From: Chrysoperla carnea
Taxonomy: Eukaryota > Arthropoda > Insecta > Neuroptera > Chrysopidae
Direction: 5' to 3'
Length of the DNA: 64,000 nt
Assembly (NCBI RefSeq): GCF_905475395.1
Contig: NC_058338.1
Span: forward strand, 37,268,935 to 37,332,934
Each line of letters starts with the position of its first letter. Positions within the stretch are counted from its first letter, which is position 1. The notes under the pieces are model-generated. The model did no database searches. It worked only from the letters and a program-made list of their open reading frames with translations, and was not told the origin of the DNA. A program made the translations under genes and the position numbers. Of this stretch, positions 37,085 through 49,388 are shown in pieces.

Positions 37085-37477
37085 CTGTAACAATCGAAAT
37101 AAGAAATCAATTAGTTTTATTATTTTCCAAAAAGAAAGAAAGTTTATTATTATAAAAAAATTAGTATATTCTACAGTTTTGTATTCTTGAAATTTTGACA
37201 AAATTTCTCATTCACACTTTGAGCAAAAAAGTAGGGTAAATTATTTTAGATGCTTTCTTTCCGTGATCTGCTTCTTACCAAGACGTCTAATTAAAACTAT
37301 TTTTAATGATGTATTTAAAAAAAATTTGGTTAAAAGCTATTGGGTCATGATAAGTGAAAGGAGTTGAAAAAATACTGCACCGATCATAGTACAGTAAATG
37401 ATCGGCTAATAAAGGAAAATGAAGAAACCGCTAGTATTCTGCTAAAACCTCATGGAATGTGTTTTTTATTTGTCAAA

Positions 37478-37722
37478 TTCTATTTGTTAATAAACAATAA
37501 ATTTTTAATTAAATGAAACGAACAATGTTAAAAGTTCACTTAAAAATTAGTAACTAGGCAACTTGTATGACGAAAATGTTAAGTGTTTGTCAATAATCGA
37601 AAACTATTATACATGTATAGCATATACGTTATTCAAGTTGCCTATTTATTAATTTTGTAAGTTTAACTTTTAACATTAACCGTTCTTTGAGTTAATAATT
37701 TATTGTTTATTAAGAAATAGAA
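37478..37722. repeat. Foldback element, 245 bp, probable cyclin-gene intron
   Basis: The arms, about 37478-37565 and 37637-37722, pair as reverse complements. Matching pieces are TTCTATTT with AAATAGAA (after a small indel), AATAAACAATAAATT with its complement, GTTAAAAGTT with AACTTTTAAC, and AGGCAACTTG with CAAGTTGCCT. The loop is about 70 nt. No coding potential was seen. It lies about 400 nt upstream of the cyclin terminal exon. Confidence 0.7.
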
Positions 37723-38801
37723 ACATTTGCACCACTAATTACATATTATTTTTTGAATCTACTTTTTTTGAAACAAATTTTAATGTATAAAATATATGTT
37801 CTAAGAACAATTAAAAAAAAAATCATAATTTTTGGCTATAACAGGCTAAAGAAATTTAGTTTCTTTTTATTTATAGGCAATTAAATTACATATATGATAT
37901 ACAAATTACATAAGGAAATATTAAAATTATTTAAAGAGCTAAGCTAAATGAGGGAAAAAAATCATGGAATTTGATAAAGGAATAAGGAATATATCGCGTG
38001 GATAGGAAAAAGCAAGCTCGATAAATAATATAAAAGATATACTTGTTCTTAACGTTTTTAAATTTGAAATTTAATCTGGTTAAAATATTTTATGTTACAA
38101 ACAAAAAAACTATATCCGTAATATTGGCCTCTGTGTTTAGTTATGCAAATTCGTAAATACACCCTGTTTGAAACACAAGCAACAGTTTGAAATACGGTTA
38201 CAATAAAAAATATTAAATACAATTTAACGAAAAACAAGTGAATTTATAATCGTTATTATTCATACAAGTGGTGTATATTTTGTACATAATATTTATGAAA
38301 CGAAAATTGATCAAAATTTTTATCTATGCAAGCAACACAAATGGAACTTGTTCTACATATTTATACCCTAAAAAATAATATATAAACAGCCTGTTGCGTT
38401 TCGTTTTTTTCGTAATATTATGATTTTGAATAGATAATGTAGCCACACAGTGTAACAAAAAACAGTGTTATAATAATAACGTTTAAATCCATATGGTCCC
38501 AAAAAAAAGAATTTTTTTTTAAATATCAACCCTTTTCCTCTTGGTAATCAAAAACAAACTGATATAAAAAGATCAGCACAAAAATGAGATCTATCTATGA
38601 ATAGAAAGAGTATTGCACCGGATATATTATCTCTTTGATAATTTAATACATTCTTCTATTATGATAATCAAGAATACAGTTTCCGTTAGAAAAACAAAAA
38701 GATTCTCTTATTTTTACCCTCGGGTAATTCGACAGGGTGTTTTTTCAAATTTTAAATTCAATTTTATTGGCAGTTTATATCACTTCAGGTGAAAAATTAT
38801 C

Positions 38802-38968
38802 ACTGCACGGACAAAAAAGTTGGTTTTTGAAAATCTTTAGAAGTACGCAAAATATGAACGTTCAAAACTCTTAACTAAACAAAAAGGAAAATACTTAAAA
38901 AGTGACGTCATTGTTGAGTATCGCCATAGAGATTACATATAAAACTCTGTTTTGCAAGAAAGAGACGG
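38802..38968 (+). repeat. Dispersed repeat family R1, copy B
   Basis: Partner of 33131-33283 in the same orientation, with the same ordered blocks. No terminal inverted repeats were recognised, so the element class is unknown. Confidence 0.7.
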
Positions 38969-39770
38969 TAACTTTCAAGATTTGTTATGCTATCAAGTCT
39001 AATTTTACATTCTTATGAGTAATATGGCAAACTACCCTCAAAACCACTTTTTTGAAAATATCTCGAAAACATTCGAAGATTATTCTAAAAAAATGTTAAG
39101 TGGAATAAATAATAACGCAAAATTTGAGTGTTTTCTTAATAAAAACTGAGCAATTTTAGCATTTGGGAAAAATAAATTCGCCAGATTTAATTTTAAACGA
39201 GTTGATTGATACTATAAGCTTAAAAATAATTTTCCGATTTATTTCAGCTGTCAAAACTTCGACTTCTGTAAGTTAATTAATATTTAATATGGTAGCGCAT
39301 ATAAGTGGAAGACTTGCTGCTGCACATAAAGATAGTCATGTTTAGATTTTATGGGAAGACTGTAAATTTCAAAATATTCTGTCATAGAGGAAATAATACT
39401 AATATTGTACAATGAACAAGTAAATCTCTTTACAATTTCTAAATATTACCTGTTAACCATTTTATATATTGTTGTATGAGCGTATTGATTATACAGGTAT
39501 TCAAAAATCATTATGCCCTACTTGTTCAAAAAAAAATATCTCAAATAATAACAATTGTATTTAGGTAATGAAAAATTTTTAACATAAACTGTACAGGTAA
39601 ATTTGAAAGTTACCATCAAAGATTATTTTGTTTGTTAAAAATATGTACCTCAAAGTTATCACCTCACTTTCATGTAAGTATGAAATTACGTACAAAGTGA
39701 AAACTTCTTTAGGCAAGTTGAGTACTTTTTTGGGTGATCAAAAATCATAGAACTCGCGTCATCGTCACGC

Positions 39771-39878
39771 GTCGCGCTCCATACATAACACATTGAAAAC
39801 AACGGTTATCACCCGGTCACTGAAGAGAACACTTAGTTCTAGGATGGATGACCGCTTGAAAACACTGTGTGTTGTTGC
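39771..39878 (+). pseudogene. 5S rRNA-derived sequence (pseudogene or 5S-headed SINE)
   Basis: The order CCATAC, CGGTT, CCGGTCACTGAAG, TTAGT, GGATGGATGACCGCTTG, AACAC and GTGTTGTTGC follows eukaryotic 5S rRNA from near its 5' end to its 3' end. A T-run begins just after, as in Pol III termination. About ten bases are missing in the middle, where AGCAGCGTCGGGC is usual, and several stem positions are changed. This is therefore not a functional 5S gene. Whether it is a lone retro-copy or the head of a SINE3-type element is open. Confidence 0.7.
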
Positions 39879-40830
39879 TTTTTTTTAATTATTTATAATA
39901 GTTTTTTATACACACGTTAATAATTTCAATTTATAAATTACATAGACAATCATTTGTACTTTTTCAACTAATATTAATTATTCTTGGACCAATTACATAC
40001 ACACTTGTCTCAGAATTTCATGGTAAAGCTAAGTTGTTTATTTTCGAACATGATTTTTGAACCCACGACCTCTTGTATACCGGAATGTTATAGCTTTGCG
40101 TATAAATTATTTTATGAGCTGATTTTTTTTTTGTATTTTTAGTTTTTGTTTCTAACTATTTACATACTTGATAAATGGACTTCAAATTTACAAAACAATT
40201 TTTAAAAGAAACTTGTGTAAGAATCAACCATTTTTTAACTTAAAAAATATGGTATATTAAAGTATTATGAAGCTTTCATAACATGTCAAGCGAAATATTT
40301 TTACGTAAAAACCTTTGAAAGTCTTGTCAATTTACATTGTGTTCCCTTTACTATCAAGGTATAAGGCATCACAATAGGCAGGTGTTTTATGTAATATACA
40401 CAAAAAAATATTATTCATAAATACACCAATCACTCTTTATTAAAAAAAAAAAAACTATTTTATAAAAATATTTCAATACTCTTCTTTGTAAAACTATTTT
40501 TATGGGTAAATTGAAAAAAAAATCGATATTTTAAATAATAAATAAACATTTACTGAAGTAATGAAATCATTTTAGCACCTTGGAAAATACGCAATAAGTG
40601 TTATAAATTTTTAAGTACTTTTTTCTAGCTGTAAAGCTCAAAGTTTCGTAACCATCTTTGTCATCCATAGGTACACTTGGCTTTCAAATTTATTATTCCT
40701 TATTTTTCAAATATTTTGGTGCTTCTGATAAGAAAATTAATGAATAAAGATTTTACTCTTATTAGATACATTTTTTGGAAGAAGTTAAAAGTGAAGGAGT
40801 ACTTTATATAATTGTATATACTTTGTTATA

Positions 40831-40988
40831 CAGGCTGGACCATTTAAATCTATTATGGCTCAAAATTGCAGTAGAGGGGACATCATGTTCTCAAATCAGA
40901 TAGGACCTAGTTCTCCGGGTTGCTTTAATAGTCAATTTAGATCTGAAAAGATAAGATTAGCCATCATCGATTAAAATGATTAACCCTG
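40831..40988. mobile_element. Short TATA-flanked MITE
   Basis: The left end CAGGCTGGACC and right end GATTAACCCTG form a short imperfect inverted repeat. Both sides are flanked by TATA (40827-40830 and 40989-40992), as for the element at 269-569. The interior phrase CTAGTTCTCCGGGTTG recurs in diverged form at about 54191. Confidence 0.55.
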
Positions 40989-43387
40989 TATAACTTCCTA
41001 TATTTTCCATCATCTTACTAAAAATAAAAATTTTGTTTAACTACTTTTATCTACCCGTGGCATGTGCTACTAAACTCTCCTTTACTAATTGAAGAGACCA
41101 AAAGCTATCTATCGTCCCAACCACGAGAAATTTTCGATAATATAATGTGCAATGGGAAGACTTAATATAATTTGAGAAGACTTAATATAATTCCAAAAAA
41201 AAAATTTTAAATCGAAACATTGTTTTCGAAAGATTTAAATCGATTGCAAGTTTAAATATACTATCCCTACTCTTTTCATCCTTATTATAGAGGTCGAATA
41301 TTATTTTTATGTCTGGTAAACATAAAAAAAGCCACAAAAATGATTTAATAAATTATAATGTTTTTGGGGACACATGCTATTTTTACTTTCATTAAATAAA
41401 TTATAAACCTTTTGAACTAAAAACTGGTTTTTTTGCACTGGTTGTTGTATATTAAAGGTAATGTATAAGAGGTTGGAGGAGACTATGAATTTTGCTTTCA
41501 ATTTAAATTTAATTATTTATTAAATATAAAATACAATAATCGTTTATTATTGATTCGAACATGGCTTCCGGTGTTATTTGTTCTTACCAAGTATTTAAAA
41601 GTAAGATAATTTAAAAAAATCATATTTATAAAATTTGCGTAGAAATCTTTGGAGTTTAGTACTTTGGTTAAACTCTTCTTTAAGGATGATTGATGGAGGG
41701 CAAATGTATATTTTTTCGACTTGAAAATTTTTCCCATTATGATCAAAATTATTGTATAGGTAGACTTTTATTCAAAGAATATGTGAAAAACATTGAAAAT
41801 CGATATAAAATACCTACATTCTTGCTCTTAAGGAGAAATCTCAAGAAACGACATATATTGAAAGTTATTGATAATTTTCACTTGGAACGAATGTAAAAAA
41901 AAATTTTAATAGAAAGTATACATGTTAGCATTAACAAAGAAAGAAAAAACCGAAGTCTATATAAGGGATGATGATAAACCATCCATATATAATGTACGAG
42001 CAGAGTAGATTTAGGGTTTAAATTATTTTTATCTTATTTTCAACTTTGATGATGAATTTTATTATAACTTAATGAATATAGACGAAAATTAAGAATAAAA
42101 TTTTTCTTTATCAGCCTTTTTGTTGTTTTGGAAATATCGAAAGCTGAATAATTAAAGAAAATTGAAAATTTTCAATATTTTGAAAATTACGGCAGATATC
42201 GAAAATTTTTATTCTTACTTTTTGTCTTACTTGATTAAACACACTCATACATCCTTAAATAAATTTATTGATTACCCAATAAAACAGATATTGAAAAACC
42301 CAGACAAACTGAAAAATATTGGGAAATAAAAAATTATAGTTACTAAATTAAATATAACATTTAAATGAAAAAATTCTCAGCCATATATTGCGCACCAATT
42401 TATAAGAATAATTTTAATAGATAACCAAATTTGCATATTGTGCAAAAATTTCAATCTGAATATTCCTTTGTCTTCTTTGTAATACTAAAGATCACACAGG
42501 TAGATGGAATTAATACGAACTAGAGATATAGAGTGTTTTATTAAAAATTAGTCAAAATCACATATCAAAGTGTTTACGTATTATTCCATTACGATTCAAG
42601 AACGAGAGCTTTCAATATTTTTCAAAAAAAATATATAGGAAAGCGTCCTTCTTTTCCATGTACAGAGTGTTGAGAAATATAGAAAAAAGGAAAACTTAAC
42701 AGTATGAGCATTCTAAGCTCATTAAAATTAAAATTAAACTGTATTCACTGCCTAAACTGTTTTATGAATTTTGTTATGTGCCATTTAATAAATAAATAAG
42801 CATATTTTTATTTAAAACTATCATTTTGTGACTTTTTTACTGTACAAACAAACATAACCAAGTAAATTAATTCGAAACAATATTGTTGTTATAAAATCAT
42901 GATGTGTAATTTTCTGTAAGCACCCTATATAAAATATAATATGTTTTTTTTTTGCATACACAGTTTTAGGATACCTTTACATAAATAACAAAAAAAAATA
43001 AGGTTTCATTGACTTTTCTATGAAAGGTTTCTCTATGATAAATTCTTATTAAAATCCCCCAAAATAACAAACCACAGATTTTATTCAAATTGTCATTGAA
43101 TATATAATATAATCTCCATGAGAAAAAATTTTTGTTATTGTAACTTTTAACTATTTTTCGTTTCTATGCATATTTTTTTGAATAATAGACCTTTTTTCAA
43201 TAATAGACAAAAGTAGTAATATTATGTCATGAAAACAGACTTAATTACAATGAAGTCGAAATAATTCCCATTTTTTCTTTACGGAAAAAACTTTGAGATG
43301 AGTTCATTAGATAGTTTTAAAATAACAAGAAATTTAACACAATATATCAAAACTCTGATTAGCCAAATTAATCAATATAAGCGATTC

Positions 43388-43465
43388 GCACCGTGCGTGA
43401 GTTTTATTGGAGGCGTTTCCATGGTAACGATACACTATTTTAATTATAGAATTGTATGGATTGCA
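43388..43465 (+). repeat. 78-bp dispersed repeat, copy A
   Basis: It contains CGTGCGTGAGTTTTATTGGA, CCATGGTAACGATACACTA and TTAATTATAGAATTGTATGG. It is nearly identical to the reverse complement of 59195-59272, with about four differences, and the similarity stops sharply on both sides. Confidence 0.75.
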
Positions 43466-44129
43466 TTTATGACTTACATTGAAAATTTAATATTATTGTC
43501 TCACAAATTTAAATAAATAATTATGATAATTTACATTTGAAAAATAATATTTGTGCAATTTGATTTCTTATTTTCACAATTTTTAATGCATTAAGTTTAA
43601 TTGTCTTTTTCAATAATTTTAATTTAACGATTTCTATAAGATTAACATGTAAAGAACTGCAAATTAGTCATAACAGCCTGCTTTATTGCCAAAATTTTCA
43701 CTGGAAGCGCTGGCATCGATTTTATTGTCCCTACCATGACTACGCACACAACGAATACCTAATAATTACAAATGATATAATTTATCAATTAACCTGATGA
43801 ATTATCTGAAGGTCATTTAGATATCGATATAAATAGGTTCAAAGTTAATTCTTGTATTTTAAATCGCTTACATTATAATGAATGATATAAAAATATTTAT
43901 TATAAGATATTGTTTACAAGCATACAAATACGATTTTATGGATGTTTTTTTATGGATTTGATGTTCTGTTAAGATGTATATTCTGGAAGAACTTTTCAAG
44001 GTTAATTTAATTTTAAAATTATCTTAGTGTGCTGAATATCTTAAGCTTGCATTAAAGTTACCCAGCGTGTCATAGTAACTTATGGAGATATGTATAATCT
44101 ATTAGATGAGGAATTACAGGATGGATCGA

Positions 44130-44495
44130 ATATATACGATGAGAAATTCATCCAAGCATAAGGAATTCATTGCATAAAAAATAACTTCATTCGATAAGCA
44201 GATGGGTGAAGGTCGACCCTAATTCGGAATTTAGAACTTTTGATAATAGTGAACGAAAAGAGGCAGACAACTAAGCTGCTGGATATTTCTAATGACGTTT
44301 ACTTTCGAGTAGACCAAAATTCGTTAGATATGCAAGTCAGTGAAAAAGTTCTTGATATTTTCACTAAGTACTACTGACCACATTTTTAGGCAACTCATTG
44401 CAGGGATATTTGTTAACATTTGATATTCATAAAAAATAACATAGATTCGGTAAAAATATGGGTGAAGGTCGACCCTAATTCAGATCTCAGACCTC
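44130..44495 (+). repeat. Diverged tandem duplication with an identical 24-bp core
   Basis: An identical 24-bp block beginning ATGGGTGAAGGTCGACCC lies at 44203-44226 and again at 44458-44481, 255 bp apart. Weaker similarity extends left of each block (CATAAAAAATAAC, ATTCGGTA or ATTCGATA). No known element was recognised. Confidence 0.55.
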
Positions 44496-47149
44496 TAAAT
44501 ATGATCAAGAATTAAAAAAATACATTAGAGTTTCGATAATTTAGACTCAATAAAAATTAGGGAATTTCGAATAACTGGGACAGTATACAAAAATGTGGAA
44601 AAGGCGGATGTGGTAAATGTGTTCGAATTACTGGACGTTTTGTGGGGAAGACGTGGAGGGAAAATGTAGAAAATTCTTGTTTGAGTGTTTCTACTGCCAA
44701 ATTATTGGAGAAAGGAATATTTTCACTCAATATTATCGGTTTCCTCTTAATAAGGCATAGTTGAAATGGAAAAATAACCTTGTTCTTGTAAATTAAAAAC
44801 ATTTTTGATCATGACTTTATTGTATTAAGTTTTTGTTTTGAACTAAATTTAAAATGACTACAATTAACATGGATTAAGGAGAGACAGGCGCCATCAATAA
44901 TGCATGAATTATTATAATTTTTGTAATATATTTATTGAATAAGTGTAACAAACAAATAGGATCAAATTAGAATTGATAATTTTTATTCCGTTGTGTGTGT
45001 TTATTACGTCGTAATTTTTTTTTTTAAACAATTCATTTTATGTTACTGTATTTATTCGACTAATCCAAATTTCTGCTGTAAGTTGACCATCTTAAATTAA
45101 GTAGAGACTATGACATAAAACTAAAAAGTACTCTTTTGTACTCTTTTACGATTTGTTTACGTTTTACAAAAAGAAAAGTCACATGACGTGTACGAACATC
45201 AGGCTATGGACCAAGTATTGCTGCATGATACTCTCATGATAACAAATACTATTCATTCTCGTATAAAAAAAGGCGGCAGGTGATTTTTAAGTTAAAAAAA
45301 AAAGGTTCTAGCCTGAGGCTGTATAAAAAATCATATACACGCAGCATTCACCAATTTATGTATGTATCTCTGAAATGAAATGATATAATATAATCGTATT
45401 AAAATGGAACGTCATAAAAAAATGCAAGGTGCAACCAAGATGCAATCAGAAAACAGTACTATATATTTTTTTTTTATCTATATATCCTGCATGTCTTCCG
45501 ATGGAGTTAAGAAGAGGACAAAAGATAATTTTTTTAATTTTAAGAAAAAGTTCACATTCTTTATAAAAATCTCTACTTATCGAGAAAGTTAAATTATCAT
45601 ACACAAATCTTTGATTAGACCACAGGATGTTGAGGTATTAAACAAAATCCTAGGATCCCTGTTCATCGAGAAAATAACATTATCACGGGATACCTAATGT
45701 TTTTTTTTTTTTTTTTATAGTCATTTTGGGAATATTCCCTATTTAGCTTTAAAATTTCTTCAGAATTTAAGAAAAAGTAGCTCGATCTGTGGGGAATTTC
45801 GCAGTGCAGTACCCGTGGCTAAAAACAGGCAAGAGAAAAGTAGTATAAGTGATACAAAATATCAATAGTAATTTACTTTCTTTTCATTTATAGGCAATTT
45901 TACTACAGATATGATATAGAAGTTACATAATGAACAAAATTAAATTTTAATGCCATTTCTTTGGTAGGGCAGAAAAAAAACTTTCTAAATTAATAATATA
46001 TAAGATATTAATTATAATTTTTTCTAGGAATCTTTTGAGAATATGAAAGTAGCGTACGTATACGACTTATTATTATTGTTCACTATGGGCCTAGATTAAA
46101 AATTAATGTTTAACTCAAAAATGAAATCACTAGACATTATTCCACATCTTACAATTCATTACATGTATAGAAATGCGACAATTTTTAAGTAAAAAACACA
46201 ACTTAAGTTACTGAATCAGCTTTGTACAATAGTTAAATGTTTCGAAAATGACAAAATTTGATTTTTTAACCAAATGCATAATTATTTTCAAATTTAACAA
46301 AATCACTAATGAATTTTTAATAAGATTTAAAAAAAAAACCCTTTTAAATTCGTGTTGATATGTTTTGTGTAAGCTTGACCTGGAGAAGAATATATTGTGT
46401 ATGGTAGTATAAATGCTATGGAGATGGTATTATGACCACCTGTCATATATACTCTACCTCATCATCATTACGTCTTAAAAGAGTACAAGGGCTTAAGATG
46501 GTCGCGATCGTGTAGTAAATATTCAGCCACTGTGTGCAGATGCTGCTATTTTAAAAAAGAAATAATAAAACAAAGCGTAAACATTACAGTAGAGTCCAAT
46601 TAATTAATAATTAAATCTTTTGTTCGATACTAGCATCAGATTTATTAACGTAAATAAAACATAGTCCAAGCTTGCGTTCTTTTATTAACGCCAGTGGGTA
46701 GTTTGACATTTCATTTCTACATATTTAGCATTTTAAATAATGATAATCATAATGGCATTAAAAAAACGCACATTAATAAAATTAAAATTCTACAAATATT
46801 CTATAAAGTAAAAACAAAATGTACTAATTGGATCTCATATATATGTACTCATTGGATAATTCTCTAGACAAATCTTAAAAGAAAAAATTGATGCATCTTT
46901 GAAATTTTCCACAGTTGTTTATTAGATTGTAAAAATTTCGTAAAAAAAGTCAACCTCTTAGGGGCGTACCTAACTTCCATTTTTGAGAGGTTAAAAAGTT
47001 ATTTCTTAGAAAAAAATTAACAATTTTTTATAAAACACAAATTTTCCAAACTAGCAAAAATGGATGGTTGCCATAAATAGAGAGAGAATCGTGTTTATTT
47101 TTTAAACTTCTATAATTTATTACAAATTATGCAAGCACTGATATTCAAT

Positions 47150-47215
47150 ATTGTTTATACAGAATGTTTCAACAATTAATTCAGTCAATTGTTTATTTTC
47201 ACTTGTTTTCACACA
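47150..47215 (+). repeat. Partial third copy of the 48-49 kb duplicated unit
   Basis: CTCAGTCAATTG-like and TTTCAACAA.TAA.TCAGTC words match the middle of the unit at 48041-48433. Only about 65 bp are shared. Confidence 0.45.
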
Positions 47216-47734
47216 ATGTATTTGAAAGATATAAATTCGCGTAAATCCGATATTTATTTATTAATTTATCAATTTTTATTTGAATTCAATTGTAAATTTA
47301 AAAAGCTGAAAATACAATAAACAGTATAAAAAAAAAATCGACATACTAAAATGATGAATGTTTATTTATCCTTCAAAAGACGACGATGTAAAATATTAAA
47401 AAAACAAAAAAAAAAACCTTTACTAATATTATTTTACAATTTAGTGTAAAGAAACGTGAGTGATTCGTTCTCGCTTTCGCAGACGACATTACTACGAATT
47501 TATTATCATTACATTTGCAAAAAAATATGCACATTTGTATTGAATAAAACACCACGTGCGATTTAAAAGGCTACAAAAATAATAACAAAAACATTACACG
47601 ATCTGGTTAATATTTAATTTACCTCAAAGAATATATAATATATTGGTTTTTCTTTGTTTTGAAATAATAATGGTTACAGTAAGTATTCCGTACTGAGACA
47701 AGTGAAATTTACAAAATTTTAAAAGCCCCTGACA

Positions 47735-47995
47735 AATTTTTCAGGTACGGAACCCTTAACTCGCACTTGAAACATATCTATGAACAATCTCCATTAAATT
47801 AACTTTTTCCTTAGAGCTTTTTCCAAACTGAACTGGACACAATAACTCAAAAACGAAAAGAGATATCAAGCTGAAATTTTTATAGCGTGCTTAAGACGTA
47901 AAAAGTGAGGTCGAGGTCGTAAGTGAGCAACATAGGTCAATTGGAGCAATTGGATCTTGAACACGTAGGACCTTGTAAACCGTTATAAATAGAAC
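47735..47995 (+). repeat. Dispersed insect-type repeat
   Basis: It carries CAGGTACGGAACCCTTAAC, CTCGCACTTG, TTTTTCCAAACTGAACTGG, AATAACTCAAAAACGAAAAG, GATATCAAGCTGAAATTTTT and GGTCAATTGGAGCAATTGG. From memory this word order is a common repeat in insect genomes. No second copy was seen in this window, so the call rests on recall. Confidence 0.5.
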
Positions 47996-48040
47996 AAAAG
48001 TTTAAAGTAAAAGATATCCCTTATAATAAATAAATAAATA

Positions 48041-48433
48041 AATAAACAACTTTTGTTTGAAACATTTTTTCGTAAACAACACTGTTTACCCGCGAGGGCG
48101 GAAATCAGGTTAGAAGCATTATATAGTATGCATACAGGTATTGTATATATTTTAAATGTATACCCTTGTTTTGTTTATAGTATATATTAATATCCCCTGA
48201 GGAACTGAGAAGAAAGATACGAGGAATTAAAAAAAAAAACGATTGCGTAATCAACACTGTCTATACATGGCATTTCAACAACTAACTCAGTCAATTGTTT
48301 GTTTTCACTTTTGTTAAACATTCTTCGAATTTTACGTAAAATTTTAATCAATTGCAGTAAGTTGGATGGATTTGTTAAAGCCAAGGAGAGAGAGAGGTGA
48401 TTAAATAAGTTTGTAACATTTAAAAAATAAATT
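48041..48433 (+). repeat. Duplicated unit D1, copy 1
   Basis: It shares ordered blocks with 49030-49388: AATAAACAACTTTTGTTTGA, CGTAAACA.CACTGTTTACC, CATTATATAG, ACTGTCTATA.ATGG, AACTCAGTC, and TTGTTAAAGCCAAG.AGAGAG. The copies are in the same orientation with a 989-bp offset and contain many indels. No ORF is conserved between them. Confidence 0.65.
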
Positions 48434-49029
48434 GTTCTAATTAAAATTTATACTTTTTCTACACGAAGATGCTCTTGAATATCAAATAAGTTTTATTTAC
48501 GGATAATTTTTTTTTTTTTTATATTAAAAGTAACATATGTGCAACAAAATTAAATAAACAAGTGTTTTATAGTAGAGGATAATAGGTGATGGATGCATTT
48601 TAAAATGCATACAACAAGCAATATTAAAGAAACTTGAAAATAAGTGAATCAATCGAAAAATAAAAATTTTTTTTTATAAATTCGATCAAAACGGAATTAT
48701 TAATGCATACGAGGTTCGGTTTTACAATAGAAGACTCAAGAATAGAAGACTTTTTTTTACGATTTAACAATGAATGGGAAATGATATCTAGTACATTTAT
48801 TTGCCAATTATTTATTTTTTCCACCTTCCGTTCAATTATGATTGTTATTGTTGTGTACGCAAGTGTAATTTCTACTTAGAATGATAAAATATTTATCTTA
48901 GAATGAATGAAAAAGTCCCTGTAAATATCGTTTTGAATATAGAAATATGAATTTTTTTCTAAGCTGTTTGTAGTTCAAAAATAAAAACATTTAACAACAA
49001 GTATGTCAAGTTTAAGGATATCGAATAAA

Positions 49030-49388
49030 AATAAACAACTTTTGTTTGAAACATATTTTCGTAAACATCACTGTTTACCCGCGAAGGCATAATTTAGTTA
49101 GAAACATTATATAGAAATAAAACGTAAACAGATATTCAATATATTTTAAATTTATACCTTTCATATATTATGTATGTGTTTGTTTGTTTACAGCAAACAG
49201 GTACTATATCCCACTGACGAAGTGAGAAGATACTCTTATTACTATGTGTGTAAAAGAGTGATCAATACTGTCTATATATGGTGTTTAAACAAGTAACTCA
49301 GTCTAATCAACTGCAATAATTTTGGAGAGACTTGTTAAAGCCAAGCAGAGAGGGGGTTAAAATGTATGTAATATTTAAAAAATTAATT
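49030..49388 (+). repeat. Duplicated unit D1, copy 2
   Basis: Partner of 48041-48433. The intervening 600 bp is unrelated by eye. Confidence 0.65.

Noticed and set aside
44557-44802. 81-codon minus-strand frame
   Set aside because: Pro/Phe/His-rich without known domain; the opposite strand has only a vaguely gene-like run, so neither is supported.
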